The notes under the pieces: generated by a model | Seen by the model: only the letters and a program-made list of their open reading frames with translations | Database searches by the model: none | Told to the model about the DNA's origin: nothing | DNA from: Flavobacteriales bacterium | GTDB lineage: Bacteria > Bacteroidota > Bacteroidia > Flavobacteriales > Flavobacteriaceae | DNA: 64,000 bases | Assembly: GCA_020635875.1 (NCBI GenBank) | Contig: JACJYY010000004.1 | Location: 248,001 to 312,000 of the forward strand | Direction of reading: 5' to 3' | Part shown: in pieces, positions 35,176 through 44,499 of the stretch | Layout of the letters: every line of letters starts with the position of its first letter | How positions within the stretch are numbered: position 1 is the stretch's first letter | Made by a program: the position numbers and the translations under genes

Positions 35176-36483
35176 TTACAACTCTATAAAATATTTAAGT
35201 TTTTTGGTTAGGTTACACCTGCTAAACTCCTGTAATCCAACTGGATGAGATTTTAAATCAGCACCCTTATATTGTTTGTAATAATGTACTATCGCTGCTT
35301 TTAATTCTTCTTTTTGATGATATTCAAAAAATAATCCAGTATTTGTTTTTCTGATAATTGGCTCAATGTCCGAAGACTCTGGTCCAAGAGCTAAAATAGG
35401 TCTTTCAGACACCATGTACTCAAATAATTTACCAGGAATTATCCCTCTTGTTTCTATTGAATCTATTTCAATCAAAAGTAACACTTGAGAGGATTTTTGG
35501 TGTTTTATGGCTTCTTCATGAGGTAAATACCTTAGGTTTAATACAGAATCTTTTAATCCAAATGAATCAATAGTATGAATAATTTCATCACTGATTTTAC
35601 CAATAAGTTTTATTTGTAAATCTTTCCTAAACGATTCATTTTCTTGTGCAATTTCTTTTAAACATTTCCATAATATTAACGGATTTCTGTCTAAGAGAAA
35701 GGAACCTATATGCGCTATACTAAATTTTTCATCCAAAGGAGGCTTAACTACTTGTGTAACATCATAACCGTTAGTAATTACCTGGATTGGTTTATTGGTT
35801 TTTTTAGAAAACTCCCTTTTTGTAGTATCACTTGTCGTAATTATTTTGTCCGCTTTGTTTAGAATGAGATGCTCTAGGTGTCCATGTCTATAACGCGCAT
35901 AACGAGATAATTTTAACGCTTTGTGATACCCTATGCTCGTCCAAGGATCTCTAAAGTCAGCGAGCCATTGTATGTTCAATTGTTCCTTTAAGCCAAGTCC
36001 AATCAGATGTAAACTATGAGGAGGACCTGTTGTAATAACCGTTTCTATTTTATGTTCTTCTATGAAAGGCTTTAAATACCTCACAGAAGGACTTACCCAT
36101 AATCGTCTTGCATCAGGAATAAAAATGTTTCCTCTCACCCAAAGTAAAAACTTATCAAACAAAGATTGAGTATGTTTAGGAGGAATGAGTCCTGCACTGA
36201 TTGTTTTGGTTTTTTTCTTCGAAAAGAAAGAAGCAATTGTATAAGGTTCTAGTATAGGTTTTGATAGTATTGTTACTCCCTCAGGAACCTCATTAATTAG
36301 ATTATTATCCACGATGGGATAGGTTGGATTATCGGGTATATAAACTATAGGTTCGTAACCGTTTTCAGGCAAATATTTCACAAACTTTAACCAACGTTGA
36401 ACACCTGGTCCTCCCGCGGGAGGCCAATAGTAGGTTACAATAAGTACTTTTTTCTTCAAACGCTTAAAACAAAGTTGTTGCAA
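35176..36483 (-). CDS. Glycosyltransferase, GT4-like
   Basis: 435 aa as read from the TTG at 36483; an in-frame TTG at 36459 would give KKKVLIVTYYWPPAGGPGVQ, the more usual start, and no ATG is available. The N-lobe has the GGPGVQRW nucleotide-sugar loop, and the C-lobe has ITNGYDV and EYMVSERPILALGPESSDIEPI, as in GT-B fold family 4 enzymes. It probably adds a sugar to a surface glycan. Cotranscribed with the flippase gene (2 bp). Confidence 0.8.
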   Translation of the reverse strand: MQQLCFKRLKKKVLIVTYYWPPAGGPGVQRWLKFVKYLPENGYEPIVYIPDNPTYPIVDNNLINEVPEGVTILSKPILEPYTIASFFSKKKTKTISAGLIPPKHTQSLFDKFLLWVRGNIFIPDARRLWVSPSVRYLKPFIEEHKIETVITTGPPHSLHLIGLGLKEQLNIQWLADFRDPWTSIGYHKALKLSRYARYRHGHLEHLILNKADKIITTSDTTKREFSKKTNKPIQVITNGYDVTQVVKPPLDEKFSIAHIGSFLLDRNPLILWKCLKEIAQENESFRKDLQIKLIGKISDEIIHTIDSFGLKDSVLNLRYLPHEEAIKHQKSSQVLLLIEIDSIETRGIIPGKLFEYMVSERPILALGPESSDIEPIIRKTNTGLFFEYHQKEELKAAIVHYYKQYKGADLKSHPVGLQEFSRCNLTKKLKYFIEL

Positions 36484-36542
36484 GGTACGAATATTGACTT
36501 ATTTATAGCCACTTCATTAAATGGTTATATTTTTCTCCAAAA

Positions 36543-39314
36543 CTAAAAACCGACAGTAATCATTGGCTCAAACATAATTTGTGATTCTTTTGTAGGGTCT
36601 ACGTTAAATCTATAGCTATGTCTCATACCAAGAAAAATATCAAATAAAGTAAATAATCGAGTTTCGATTAAAAATTCTATTCCCATTGAATTCTGCTCTA
36701 TTCTCTTTTGAGTTACTGTCTCCTTGTAACTTGACACATCCGCAAAGACGCCTCCTATCGCTCGTTTAAAAAAGAATATCCCTCCAAATCCTCCATCTAT
36801 ATTAAACAAGGGCATTTGGTAATCTAAAGAAACTCTAGCTGCTCTGTCACTTCTGATTACATCATAGTATCCTCGTGCGTAAACAAAATTATCTATGTAT
36901 AAATTTTTATCTTTTTGTGAACTGAATTCTTTTTGATACCCTCCTCCAACTTTAATAGAATGATTGGAATCTACACCAGGAAAATAGAGGTCTAAATAAG
37001 TAGTTACTAATTTAGCATCTCTGCTTGTTGATTTATTGTATTGAACACTAAAAGTCTGTCCTCCTCTATAATTCACATTTTGATAAGCGGTACGTTTTAA
37101 ATTTGAAAAACCTACATACGAGTAAATCGTTTCCATATTCGTAGAAAAAATACTTCTATAATTTTCGAAATACGACTCAAGCTGAACGTCAGTAAAATAA
37201 TTTCCGTTAACCCAACTTAGAGGTAATGCTACGCCCGCATAATAAGAATCATTCCATATCGTATTATTTCCCTTATATTGTTCTGCTCCTAATCTCAAAA
37301 TCGGGTAAGCAAAACTGTAGGAAATAGTTGCACCATAATTAAATAGTTTTTGATTTCTTAGGTATTCAGCACTAATACTTGATGAAAGATTATCCAATAT
37401 ATTGGTAAACTGTAAGTTCATTTTATAATTTGAAGCCGCTTGTATTAAATCCCACCCTACCAATCGGTGTCCTCTAAACAATCCTCTATATTTTTTTACT
37501 TCATATTCTTTGTTAGGAATGCTATCTAATATGTTTTTATCAGTGATTCCCATCGAAACTTCAAATCGTTTCATTGCTGCTGGAGGCGTTACCTTGACAG
37601 ATTTGTTTATGCCGTGAAAAAGTTCTAACTCCGTTAGTAATCTCCCCTTTTCAGTTTGTTCGCACATAATTAATGTGGTTCCATCCTCTGACACATCTGG
37701 CATGTACGCCCCTATTCTTACTGAGGTAATCTGATTGATTTTACGATCACCGTTCAAGCTTAGTTCATAAATGTTATCAATCCCACTATATGAGGCACTA
37801 TAATAGATATTTCCATTCCTAATATTGTAATTTCCAATGCTATGTGCTGTCCAATCCGATAGTTGAGTGGTTTCTCTGGTCGTTACATCGTATTCAAAAA
37901 ACGCTAATTGAGAATTTCTTTTGGCAATAAAAACAATAGCCTGATCGTCCTCAGTCCATTTAGGAAGCACTACAAAATCATTCTCCTTATTCTCAATTAC
38001 TTCTATAGTTTCTCCTGTTTTAGAGTCAATTAGAATAAGATTATTGATTAATTCTTCGTTTGCCTGAACGGCAACTATTTGAGTTCCTGTGGTATTGAAA
38101 TGAGGTGAAAAATATTTTCCTTTTTTAGTTACTGTTCGTTTTTCATTCGTATTTAAATCGAATGATTTTATTACAGAATAATTCCTATTACTACGTCTGG
38201 CATCAACTCGTAGTTCTGTCCATGCTACTCTGTTGTTATTAATAGTCATGTAACCTTCAGGCTCAATCCCTATTTCGGTAAGTTTGGTTTCGTTTCTATT
38301 TTGTAAACGATATAAAGCATGTATTTGATCAAAACTTGATTTTACATACACCATACTACCATCTTCCAGATAATGCGGGTTTCTGTAATTAGTAACAGTT
38401 TGTGGTTTTCTGACTAAAGGAATCTGTTGGGTAAGTTCAATCGTATCTAATTCTTTTTCCCAAACCTCTTTCAAATGAGCATTCGACTCTCGATACAAAG
38501 CACTAGGAAAATGTCCCGTATGTTTCTTTACAGCAAAGGCAAATGGATAAAAAGGGATTCGATATTGAGAGGCCTCTCTATGAATTTTTTCCCAAACCGT
38601 ATCTCCATATTCATTACGGGCATAATTAATCATACCATAACCAAAGTTATAGTGGTCAGGCAGTAAATCTTGATAACTGCCATTTCTTACCTTTTTGTAT
38701 TTATATAGTTTGTTGTTAAGCAAAAGTGCACGTTGCTCACTAAAAAAGTAAGGGGTTCTACCTCTACCTCCATTGGTTAAAGTTGTCTCCATCATTACAG
38801 CATCGCCTTCACTATACCAATCAGGTACGCTGAATGCATACATCCAAGACCAACCTGCATGACCTTCTAACCAATACATCAGTTTGGTTAAACCTCTCCG
38901 TCCATTGGCAAATTGTTGTACATGACGGTATTCATGAATGGCCAATTGATCCAACCAATCTAAATTTCCTAAATGATGATTATTCTGAAATGCCGTAGCA
39001 AAAAACTCACTTTTGAAAGGGCCTAGAGCAACATAGCCATTAGAAAGAACTTGATTGGTTTGCAAAACTAAATCTATACGTTGCTTTTTATCGCCAATGG
39101 ATGCCGCATGATTTTCTGCCATGACATCAATAATTGTGGCTATTCGGCTTGCTTTTTCTTCTTGTCCCTTAGGGAAGATAACACGTATATTTTTCGTTGT
39201 AATAAACTGCCATTCTATCCCAGCTGGATGCCCACCTTCTGCAATTTGAGCTTTTGCGTTTTGAAAGCTAAAAATGGTAATAGTAGCTAGTAGAATTGTG
39301 AGCGTTTTTTTCAT
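36543..39314 (-). CDS. Large outer-membrane protein: HExxH metallopeptidase-like domain, TolB-like propeller, C-terminal barrel
   Basis: 923 aa from the ATG at 39314 (MKKTLTILLATITIFSFQ, a clean signal peptide); an upstream in-frame start at 39368 adds 18 residues that spoil it. Residues about 120-175 contain HEYRH (127-131) and, 38 residues on, SEGD with E169, the pattern of a gluzincin zinc site. About 330-600 has WD/TolB-like repeats (GKYFSPHFNTTGTQIVAVQANEE; ENDFVVLPKWTEDDQAIVFIAKRN). The last about 280 residues look like an Omp85-type barrel (strand text ends IMFEPMITVGF). The catalytic role is inferred. Confidence 0.75.
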   Translation of the reverse strand: MKKTLTILLATITIFSFQNAKAQIAEGGHPAGIEWQFITTKNIRVIFPKGQEEKASRIATIIDVMAENHAASIGDKKQRIDLVLQTNQVLSNGYVALGPFKSEFFATAFQNNHHLGNLDWLDQLAIHEYRHVQQFANGRRGLTKLMYWLEGHAGWSWMYAFSVPDWYSEGDAVMMETTLTNGGRGRTPYFFSEQRALLLNNKLYKYKKVRNGSYQDLLPDHYNFGYGMINYARNEYGDTVWEKIHREASQYRIPFYPFAFAVKKHTGHFPSALYRESNAHLKEVWEKELDTIELTQQIPLVRKPQTVTNYRNPHYLEDGSMVYVKSSFDQIHALYRLQNRNETKLTEIGIEPEGYMTINNNRVAWTELRVDARRSNRNYSVIKSFDLNTNEKRTVTKKGKYFSPHFNTTGTQIVAVQANEELINNLILIDSKTGETIEVIENKENDFVVLPKWTEDDQAIVFIAKRNSQLAFFEYDVTTRETTQLSDWTAHSIGNYNIRNGNIYYSASYSGIDNIYELSLNGDRKINQITSVRIGAYMPDVSEDGTTLIMCEQTEKGRLLTELELFHGINKSVKVTPPAAMKRFEVSMGITDKNILDSIPNKEYEVKKYRGLFRGHRLVGWDLIQAASNYKMNLQFTNILDNLSSSISAEYLRNQKLFNYGATISYSFAYPILRLGAEQYKGNNTIWNDSYYAGVALPLSWVNGNYFTDVQLESYFENYRSIFSTNMETIYSYVGFSNLKRTAYQNVNYRGGQTFSVQYNKSTSRDAKLVTTYLDLYFPGVDSNHSIKVGGGYQKEFSSQKDKNLYIDNFVYARGYYDVIRSDRAARVSLDYQMPLFNIDGGFGGIFFFKRAIGGVFADVSSYKETVTQKRIEQNSMGIEFLIETRLFTLFDIFLGMRHSYRFNVDPTKESQIMFEPMITVGF

Positions 39315-39402
39315 GGCTGCCAATTTTATGCAACAAAAATAAAATTTTATAAAAGCAACCAACAACAATCTCCATTAAGAATAAATAGTCATTTAGATTT
39401 TT

Positions 39403-39410
39403 TAACTTTG
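39403..39410 (+). promoter_or_regulatory. -7 element of the VIT-family gene
   Basis: TAACTTTG, an exact match, 35 bp before the ATG at 39445. No TTG lies at -33. Confidence 0.5.
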
Positions 39411-39444
39411 ACCTGAATAAAAAAAACACTAACCACATCCTTGT

Positions 39445-40164
39445 ATGTTATCTGAAACTAATAGATTTTACAAAACTTTAGATAATTATCTGGGTGAGTT
39501 TGTCTACGGTGGTATTGACGGTTGCGTAACAACATTTGCTGTAGTTGCTGGCTCTGTGGGAGCGGGTTTGGATAGTGGGATTATTATTGTTTTAGGATTT
39601 GCAAATCTATTTGCAGACGGTTTCTCAATGTCAGTTGGAGCCTATCTTTCTACAAAATCAACCAATGACAGCTTTAAAAAACACAAAAAACAAGAACATC
39701 TTAAAATCAAAGAAAACCCAACAAGAGAAAAAGAAAGGCTGAAAAGTATTTTACATCGAAAAGGATATGAGGGTGAGCTTTTAGAAAAAATAGTTGATTT
39801 TACCACTGAAAGCGAATCATTATGGGTGGATACAATTCTATCCGAAGACTTGGATAAAATTGAAGATCAAAAATCCCCTTTAGCCATAGGTCTTACCACT
39901 TATGTGTCTTTTATACTTATTGGTTTAATTCCTCTTTCTGTTTATGTATGGGATTATTTTAACCATTCGCTGGAAAACCCTTTCTTTTGGTCTTCTACAT
40001 TAACCGCCTTAGGGTTTATTATTATAGGAATATTAAAAAGCTTTGTTTCTCACACTAACATATTTAAAAGTATATTTGAAACTTTAATTCTGGGCACGAT
40101 TGCCGCTTTGGTATCTTATTACGTTGGAGATTTTTTAGAAAATTTTATTGTATCTCATTCTTAA
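39445..40164 (+). CDS. VIT1/CCC1 family iron/manganese transporter
   Basis: 239 aa. Conserved N-terminal block [53 protein letters not shown] is the family signature, followed by a charged cytosolic section (residues about 75-140, rich in Glu/Lys) and three further membrane helices. The family exports Fe2+ or Mn2+ from the cytoplasm. Likely in the inner membrane. Not in an obvious operon; its -7 element is at 39403-39410. Confidence 0.87.
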   Translation: MLSETNRFYKTLDNYLGEFVYGGIDGCVTTFAVVAGSVGAGLDSGIIIVLGFANLFADGFSMSVGAYLSTKSTNDSFKKHKKQEHLKIKENPTREKERLKSILHRKGYEGELLEKIVDFTTESESLWVDTILSEDLDKIEDQKSPLAIGLTTYVSFILIGLIPLSVYVWDYFNHSLENPFFWSSTLTALGFIIIGILKSFVSHTNIFKSIFETLILGTIAALVSYYVGDFLENFIVSHS

Positions 40165-40187
40165 TGATTCATTCCTATTCAAATTGC

Positions 40188-40195
40188 TATATTTG
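40188..40195 (+). promoter_or_regulatory. -7 element of the PorT-like/MBOAT operon
   Basis: TATATTTG, an exact match, 24 bp before the ATG at 40219. It probably drives 40219-44453. No TTG at -33. Confidence 0.5.
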
Positions 40196-40218
40196 CCCTT
40201 AGTTGGTCTTTTAAATCT

Positions 40219-40857
40219 ATGGTTACACGAATAGTTGTTTTTGCTTTATTGGTTAGCACGTTAGGCTGGAGTCAGTTTAGAAACGATGCTCCAATCAAAT
40301 TTGGCACATCAATATCTGTTAACTATTTCTCGTTAATGGGAGATGAAGTCCTTGAAAGTGCCCACAAACCAAGCTTGGGTACTACAATTGGTGCCGGTCT
40401 TAGTTTTCTTATCATTAAGGATACTTTTTTCAACTTAGGGGTATATTATAGCAATAATCAAACTAAATATTACGGAGAGTTTACAGATCTCTATTCTGGA
40501 AAAATAGGTAGACGAAAAATTACGCATAACTTTTACTATGTCCATTTCCCCTTTTTGATTCAGCGGTATTTCGACAATAGATTTTATCTAAAATTGGGAC
40601 CTCAAGTAAGTTTACTGAATAATGTTAAACTCAGTAATTATGAATCTGTTCATACTCTACCTCCCAATTTGGAATCCAATAGAACTGAGTTGTTCGTAAA
40701 TGCTGCAGTGGGTAGATCTTTTGCATATGATGCAGGAAACGAATTATATCTCGAATTAGCCAATCAATTTGGTGTATTTAATACAGGAAGTCCCAATTTC
40801 CCTAGATATAACGCAAATACAATCCTCTTTACTGTTGGATGGTACTTTTATTTATAA
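40219..40857 (+). CDS. PorT-like outer-membrane beta-barrel protein, first of a tandem pair
   Basis: 212 aa, signal peptide about 1-18 (LVSTLGWSQ). Alternating strands (FGTSISVNYFSLMGDEVLESAHKPSLGTTIGAGLSFLI...; YVHFPFLIQRYFDNRFYLKLGPQVSLLNNVKL) as in the outer-membrane beta-barrel (OMP_b-brl) family to which PorT belongs. It resembles the next gene in layout (FHYLGIPLIAQYTFDNNIF there versus YVHFPFLIQRYFDNRFY here), so the two are probably a diverged tandem duplicate. Function unknown. Confidence 0.75.
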   Translation: MVTRIVVFALLVSTLGWSQFRNDAPIKFGTSISVNYFSLMGDEVLESAHKPSLGTTIGAGLSFLIIKDTFFNLGVYYSNNQTKYYGEFTDLYSGKIGRRKITHNFYYVHFPFLIQRYFDNRFYLKLGPQVSLLNNVKLSNYESVHTLPPNLESNRTELFVNAAVGRSFAYDAGNELYLELANQFGVFNTGSPNFPRYNANTILFTVGWYFYL

Positions 40858-40869
40858 AGAAATCTCAAG

Positions 40870-41496
40870 GTGAAGCATTTCGTTTATACAAGTTTATTCC
40901 TTTTGATATTGAGCAATCTTCAGGCACAATTATATAGTGAATATGTAAAAGTTGGTCTCGAAGAATCATTCAATTATTTTGAAATGAGTGGAGACTACAA
41001 TATTACTCGTGAACACCAATCTAGATTTGGTTATTATTTAGGATTGGTTATAGATATTCACGTCAAAGGAAATACCTCCTTTATTACTGGATTAAATTGG
41101 ATTAAGAGCAATACGCAAAGTGGATCCAATCTATATGACGTAAACACGCAATCTGTAATTTTTGTACAGCATAAAAACACCTTTCATTATTTGGGGATTC
41201 CTTTAATTGCACAGTACACCTTTGATAACAATATTTTTGTTAATGGAGGTGCTTTTGTAAATTATCTTTCCAGGTATCAAACTAATGTGAACAACATTGG
41301 ATTACCTGCACATAACATAAAAAGAGGCAGATTGGACATAGGTGTGTCTGCTGGTTTTGGTTATAATTTAATTCATACAAGATATACCAATTTGTACATT
41401 GCGTTTAGAAACAATCTGGGTCTTAAAAATACAGGTAACCTAGATTTTAATATCAACACAATGAATTTAATTACAGGTTGGAAAGTAACAATTTAG
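40870..41496 (+). CDS. PorT-like outer-membrane beta-barrel protein, second of a tandem pair
   Basis: 208 aa, GTG start at 40870; signal peptide with LQAQ at about residues 17-20. Strands such as FNYFEMSGDYNITREHQSRFGYYLGLVIDIHVKGNTSFITGLNWIKS match the first gene in position. 12 bp downstream of the first and 3 bp before the MBOAT gene, so all are in one transcript. Function unknown. Confidence 0.72.
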   Translation: MKHFVYTSLFLLILSNLQAQLYSEYVKVGLEESFNYFEMSGDYNITREHQSRFGYYLGLVIDIHVKGNTSFITGLNWIKSNTQSGSNLYDVNTQSVIFVQHKNTFHYLGIPLIAQYTFDNNIFVNGGAFVNYLSRYQTNVNNIGLPAHNIKRGRLDIGVSAGFGYNLIHTRYTNLYIAFRNNLGLKNTGNLDFNINTMNLITGWKVTI

Positions 41497-41499
41497 CTT

Positions 41500-42936
41500 A
41501 TGTTTTTTAATTCGATTGATTTTGCCGTTTTCTTACCAATAGTTTTTATTCTGTATTGGTTCGTCACACAACGAAACTTGAAGTTGCAAAACTTCCTAAT
41601 TGTAATTGCTAGTTATTTCTTCTACGGTTGGTGGGATTGGCGGTTTTTATCCTTGATTCTTTTTAGCACTTTTGTTGATTATGTAATTGGTTTAAAATTA
41701 TCTAAAACTGAAAAAACCAGCACAAGAAAGTATCTGCTCTGGACAAGTATACTAGTTAATCTTGGGTTTTTAGGTTTCTTTAAATACTATAATTTCTTTC
41801 TGGATAACTTTGTGACTGCCTTCTCCTTTTTTGGCAATCCTATTACTGCTCAATCCTTAGATATTATATTGCCTGTAGGGATTAGCTTTTATACTTTCCA
41901 AACTTTAAGTTATTCCATTGATGTATATAAACGTGAACTGGAACCGACTAAGGATTTTATTGCTTTTGCGGCATTCGTTAGTTTCTTCCCTCAATTGGTA
42001 GCAGGGCCTATTGAACGAGCTGTTAATCTTTTACCGCAGTTCTATACAAAAAGAACTTTTGAATACCACAAAGCTGTTGATGGATTAAAGCAAATTTTGT
42101 GGGGCTTATTCAAAAAAATGGTTATTGCGGACAATTGCGCAGAATTGGTCAATATTGTTTTTGACAACCCTAGTGAACATTCGGGGAGTACGTTATTATT
42201 AGGTGCTATCTTTTTTACCTTTCAAATTTACGGCGATTTCTCTGGTTATTCTGATATCGCTATTGGCACCTCTCGTCTTTTTGGTTTCAATTTGATGCGC
42301 AACTTCGCTTATCCATATTTTTCAAGAGATATCGCTGAGTTTTGGAGACGATGGCATATTTCATTGTCCACTTGGTTTAGAGATTATCTGTATATTCCTT
42401 TGGGCGGTAGTCGAGGTGGTACATGGATGAAAGTAAGAAATACGTTCATCATTTTTATTGTGAGTGGGTTTTGGCATGGAGCAAACTGGACATACGTCAT
42501 TTGGGGAGCATTAAACGCTTTTTATTTTTTACCTCTTTTGTTGACCAAGAATAATAGAAACAACATAGATATTGTTGCAAGTAACAGCATGCTTCCTTCG
42601 GTTAAGGAAATGAGTAAAATGCTTTTAACTTTTGGTTTAACTGTCTTTGCCTGGATTTTCTTTAGAGCGTCATCATTGGATAATGCGATGGAATTTATTT
42701 CTCATCTTTTTAGTACTTCACTTTTGAGTAAACCATATATTCCTCATACTACAATTTTAAGCTTCTTGGTTATTTTTACCGTCATTGAATGGATAGGTAG
42801 AAAAGAAGAGTTTGCCATAGCTACCTTAGGGAATAAATGGCCTAGATATTTGAGATGGTGTTTATACTATGGAATTATAATAACACTATACCTAAACGGA
42901 GGTCAGGAAGAACAGTTTATTTATTTTCAGTTTTAA
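41500..42936 (+). CDS. MBOAT family membrane O-acyltransferase (AlgI/DltB/PatA type)
   Basis: 478 aa, about 10-12 membrane segments. Conserved MBOAT text: FFKYYNFFLDNF, LPVGISFYTFQTLSYSIDVYKRE, FFPQLVAGPIERAVNLLPQF, NFAYPYFSRDIAEFWRRWHISLSTWFRDYLYIPLGGSRGG and IFIVSGFWHGANWTYVIWGALNAF, which includes the catalytic His. It transfers acyl groups, usually acetyl, onto a cell-surface polymer at the inner membrane. The next gene encodes a probable SGNH partner, as in AlgI-AlgX/J or DltB-DltD pairs. Confidence 0.92.
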   Translation: MFFNSIDFAVFLPIVFILYWFVTQRNLKLQNFLIVIASYFFYGWWDWRFLSLILFSTFVDYVIGLKLSKTEKTSTRKYLLWTSILVNLGFLGFFKYYNFFLDNFVTAFSFFGNPITAQSLDIILPVGISFYTFQTLSYSIDVYKRELEPTKDFIAFAAFVSFFPQLVAGPIERAVNLLPQFYTKRTFEYHKAVDGLKQILWGLFKKMVIADNCAELVNIVFDNPSEHSGSTLLLGAIFFTFQIYGDFSGYSDIAIGTSRLFGFNLMRNFAYPYFSRDIAEFWRRWHISLSTWFRDYLYIPLGGSRGGTWMKVRNTFIIFIVSGFWHGANWTYVIWGALNAFYFLPLLLTKNNRNNIDIVASNSMLPSVKEMSKMLLTFGLTVFAWIFFRASSLDNAMEFISHLFSTSLLSKPYIPHTTILSFLVIFTVIEWIGRKEEFAIATLGNKWPRYLRWCLYYGIIITLYLNGGQEEQFIYFQF

Positions 42937-42948
42937 TTTTAAAAAAGT

Positions 42949-43980
42949 ATGCTCGCTTTTCTTAAAAAAGCAGGATTCTTTTTAAGTCCTATTATCGTTT
43001 TTTTGGTTTTTGTAATTTCTTACAATACCATATTGGATCCCTATGGTGTAATTCATGGCAACATGGACAATCAAAAAATGGATTGCAATCAACGGTATTT
43101 GAAAATCAAACATTTGATTAATAATCCTAAAAAGTACGACAGCTTTTTATTTGGTTCTTCTAGAGTATCAAGTGTTGATACCAGAAAAATAGGGTTTGGG
43201 AAATGGTATAATATGACTTATAGTGAGGGTCTCCCCTATGAGCATTTGGAAGACCTAAAACAAATGCTATCGAATGGTATAGAGGTTAAAAACATATTGA
43301 TTGGTGTTGATGAAATATCTTATTCCTCTCCACCCGAAAGGCATTTAACCGAATCTCTACGAAAGCCTTATAAATCCGAGTATAATCCACTAATTGATTA
43401 CTACTTGCTTTTGCCTGATTATGATATCTATAAAAATATCCGAAAGTTTAAGGACAAAGAATTTTTTATAAAATACGACTTATATGAAACAGGAATTCCT
43501 TTTATCAATTTAGGTGTAACTGAGGATCATTGGAAATCAGAGGATCATACTACTTCTGACGTATTTGACAAACCGCACCATATGCCGTATTATGTCAATC
43601 TTGTAGATCAAACAATTGAAGACTTAAAAGAAATTCAAACGCTCTGCGAACAAAACAATATTAGGCTAACTTTATTTGTTAGTCCTATTCATCCAACCAC
43701 TTATAAGCACATGAATAAGAGTTGGTATTTTTCTTTCATTGAAAAGCTCAGTCAAATTCAACCTTACTATGATTTTAGTGGATTCAATTCCATGACGTCA
43801 AACAATGCCAATTATTTGGAGACTTGTCATTACAGAATGCCTGTTGGAGACGAAATGATAGACATTATGTATAATAATGTAAAACCGTATGATGATGGTT
43901 TTGGGCAAACCGTAAATACCAGCAACATAAGCTTGGTAATCCAACAAAAAAAAGCTGATTTAGAAAATAATCAAAAATGA
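42949..43980 (+). CDS. SGNH-hydrolase-like partner of the MBOAT (DltD/AlgX-like)
   Basis: 343 aa, one N-terminal membrane segment (about 10-28) with a periplasmic domain. FLFGSSRVSSVD carries the probable SGNH nucleophile (Ser70) and TLFVSPIHPTTY is a later strand/His region. Such proteins accept the acyl group from MBOAT enzymes and put it on the polymer. The order MBOAT - SGNH supports an acetylation role; the polymer is unknown, although a flippase/glycosyltransferase pair lies 5 kb away. Confidence 0.75.
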   Translation: MLAFLKKAGFFLSPIIVFLVFVISYNTILDPYGVIHGNMDNQKMDCNQRYLKIKHLINNPKKYDSFLFGSSRVSSVDTRKIGFGKWYNMTYSEGLPYEHLEDLKQMLSNGIEVKNILIGVDEISYSSPPERHLTESLRKPYKSEYNPLIDYYLLLPDYDIYKNIRKFKDKEFFIKYDLYETGIPFINLGVTEDHWKSEDHTTSDVFDKPHHMPYYVNLVDQTIEDLKEIQTLCEQNNIRLTLFVSPIHPTTYKHMNKSWYFSFIEKLSQIQPYYDFSGFNSMTSNNANYLETCHYRMPVGDEMIDIMYNNVKPYDDGFGQTVNTSNISLVIQQKKADLENNQK

Positions 43981-44453
43981 AAGCAGCTTCCGCTAAAGAA
44001 ATAAAAGACGAACTAAAGCACTCTTCACAACAAGAATTGGTAGATTTGTGTCTTCACTTGTCTCGTTTTAAAAAAGAGAATAAAGAACTCCTTACCTATC
44101 TATTATTCGAAGCGCATGATGAAGAAGCTTTTATTGAGGGCGTTAAGTCCGAGATAGATGAATGGTTTGAAGCTATTAATACTTCGAGTTATTTTTTTAT
44201 CCGTAAAAGTGTTCGAAAGATTCTTTCTCAAATCAAAAAACATATCCGATATTCTAAAAAGACAGAAACAGAGATTGAACTACTACTCTACTTTTGTGTT
44301 AAACTAAAAGAACTCAAACCTTCGTATAAAAACAATAAAGTCTTAGTCAATACTTTTGAGAGGCAATTGGTATTAGTTCAAAAGAAAATGGCATCCCTTC
44401 ATGAAGATTTACAGTACGACTATTTGCAAGAACTTTCTCACCTAAAACGCTAA
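43977..44453 (+). CDS. Conserved hypothetical helical protein
   Basis: 158 aa, no signal peptide, mostly alpha-helical and charged (KAASAKEIKDELKHSSQQELVDLCLHLSRFKKENKELLTYLLFE). It overlaps the SGNH gene by 4 bp (ATGA), so it is translationally coupled to it. I do not recognise a domain. It is probably cytoplasmic. Confidence 0.7.
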   Translation: MKAASAKEIKDELKHSSQQELVDLCLHLSRFKKENKELLTYLLFEAHDEEAFIEGVKSEIDEWFEAINTSSYFFIRKSVRKILSQIKKHIRYSKKTETEIELLLYFCVKLKELKPSYKNNKVLVNTFERQLVLVQKKMASLHEDLQYDYLQELSHLKR

Positions 44454-44466
44454 TACCCCAAACGGG

Positions 44467-44474
44467 TATATTTG
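44467..44474 (+). promoter_or_regulatory. -7 element for the TSUP permease gene
   Basis: TATATTTG, an exact match, 25 bp before the ATG at 44500. No TTG at -33. Confidence 0.45.
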
Positions 44475-44499
44475 AAACAAAAACAACTAAATTTACCTA

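Noticed and set aside
39391..39410. Iron box before the VIT-family gene
   Set aside because: Only one half-site (ATTTAGA) is present, and the opposite arm does not match.
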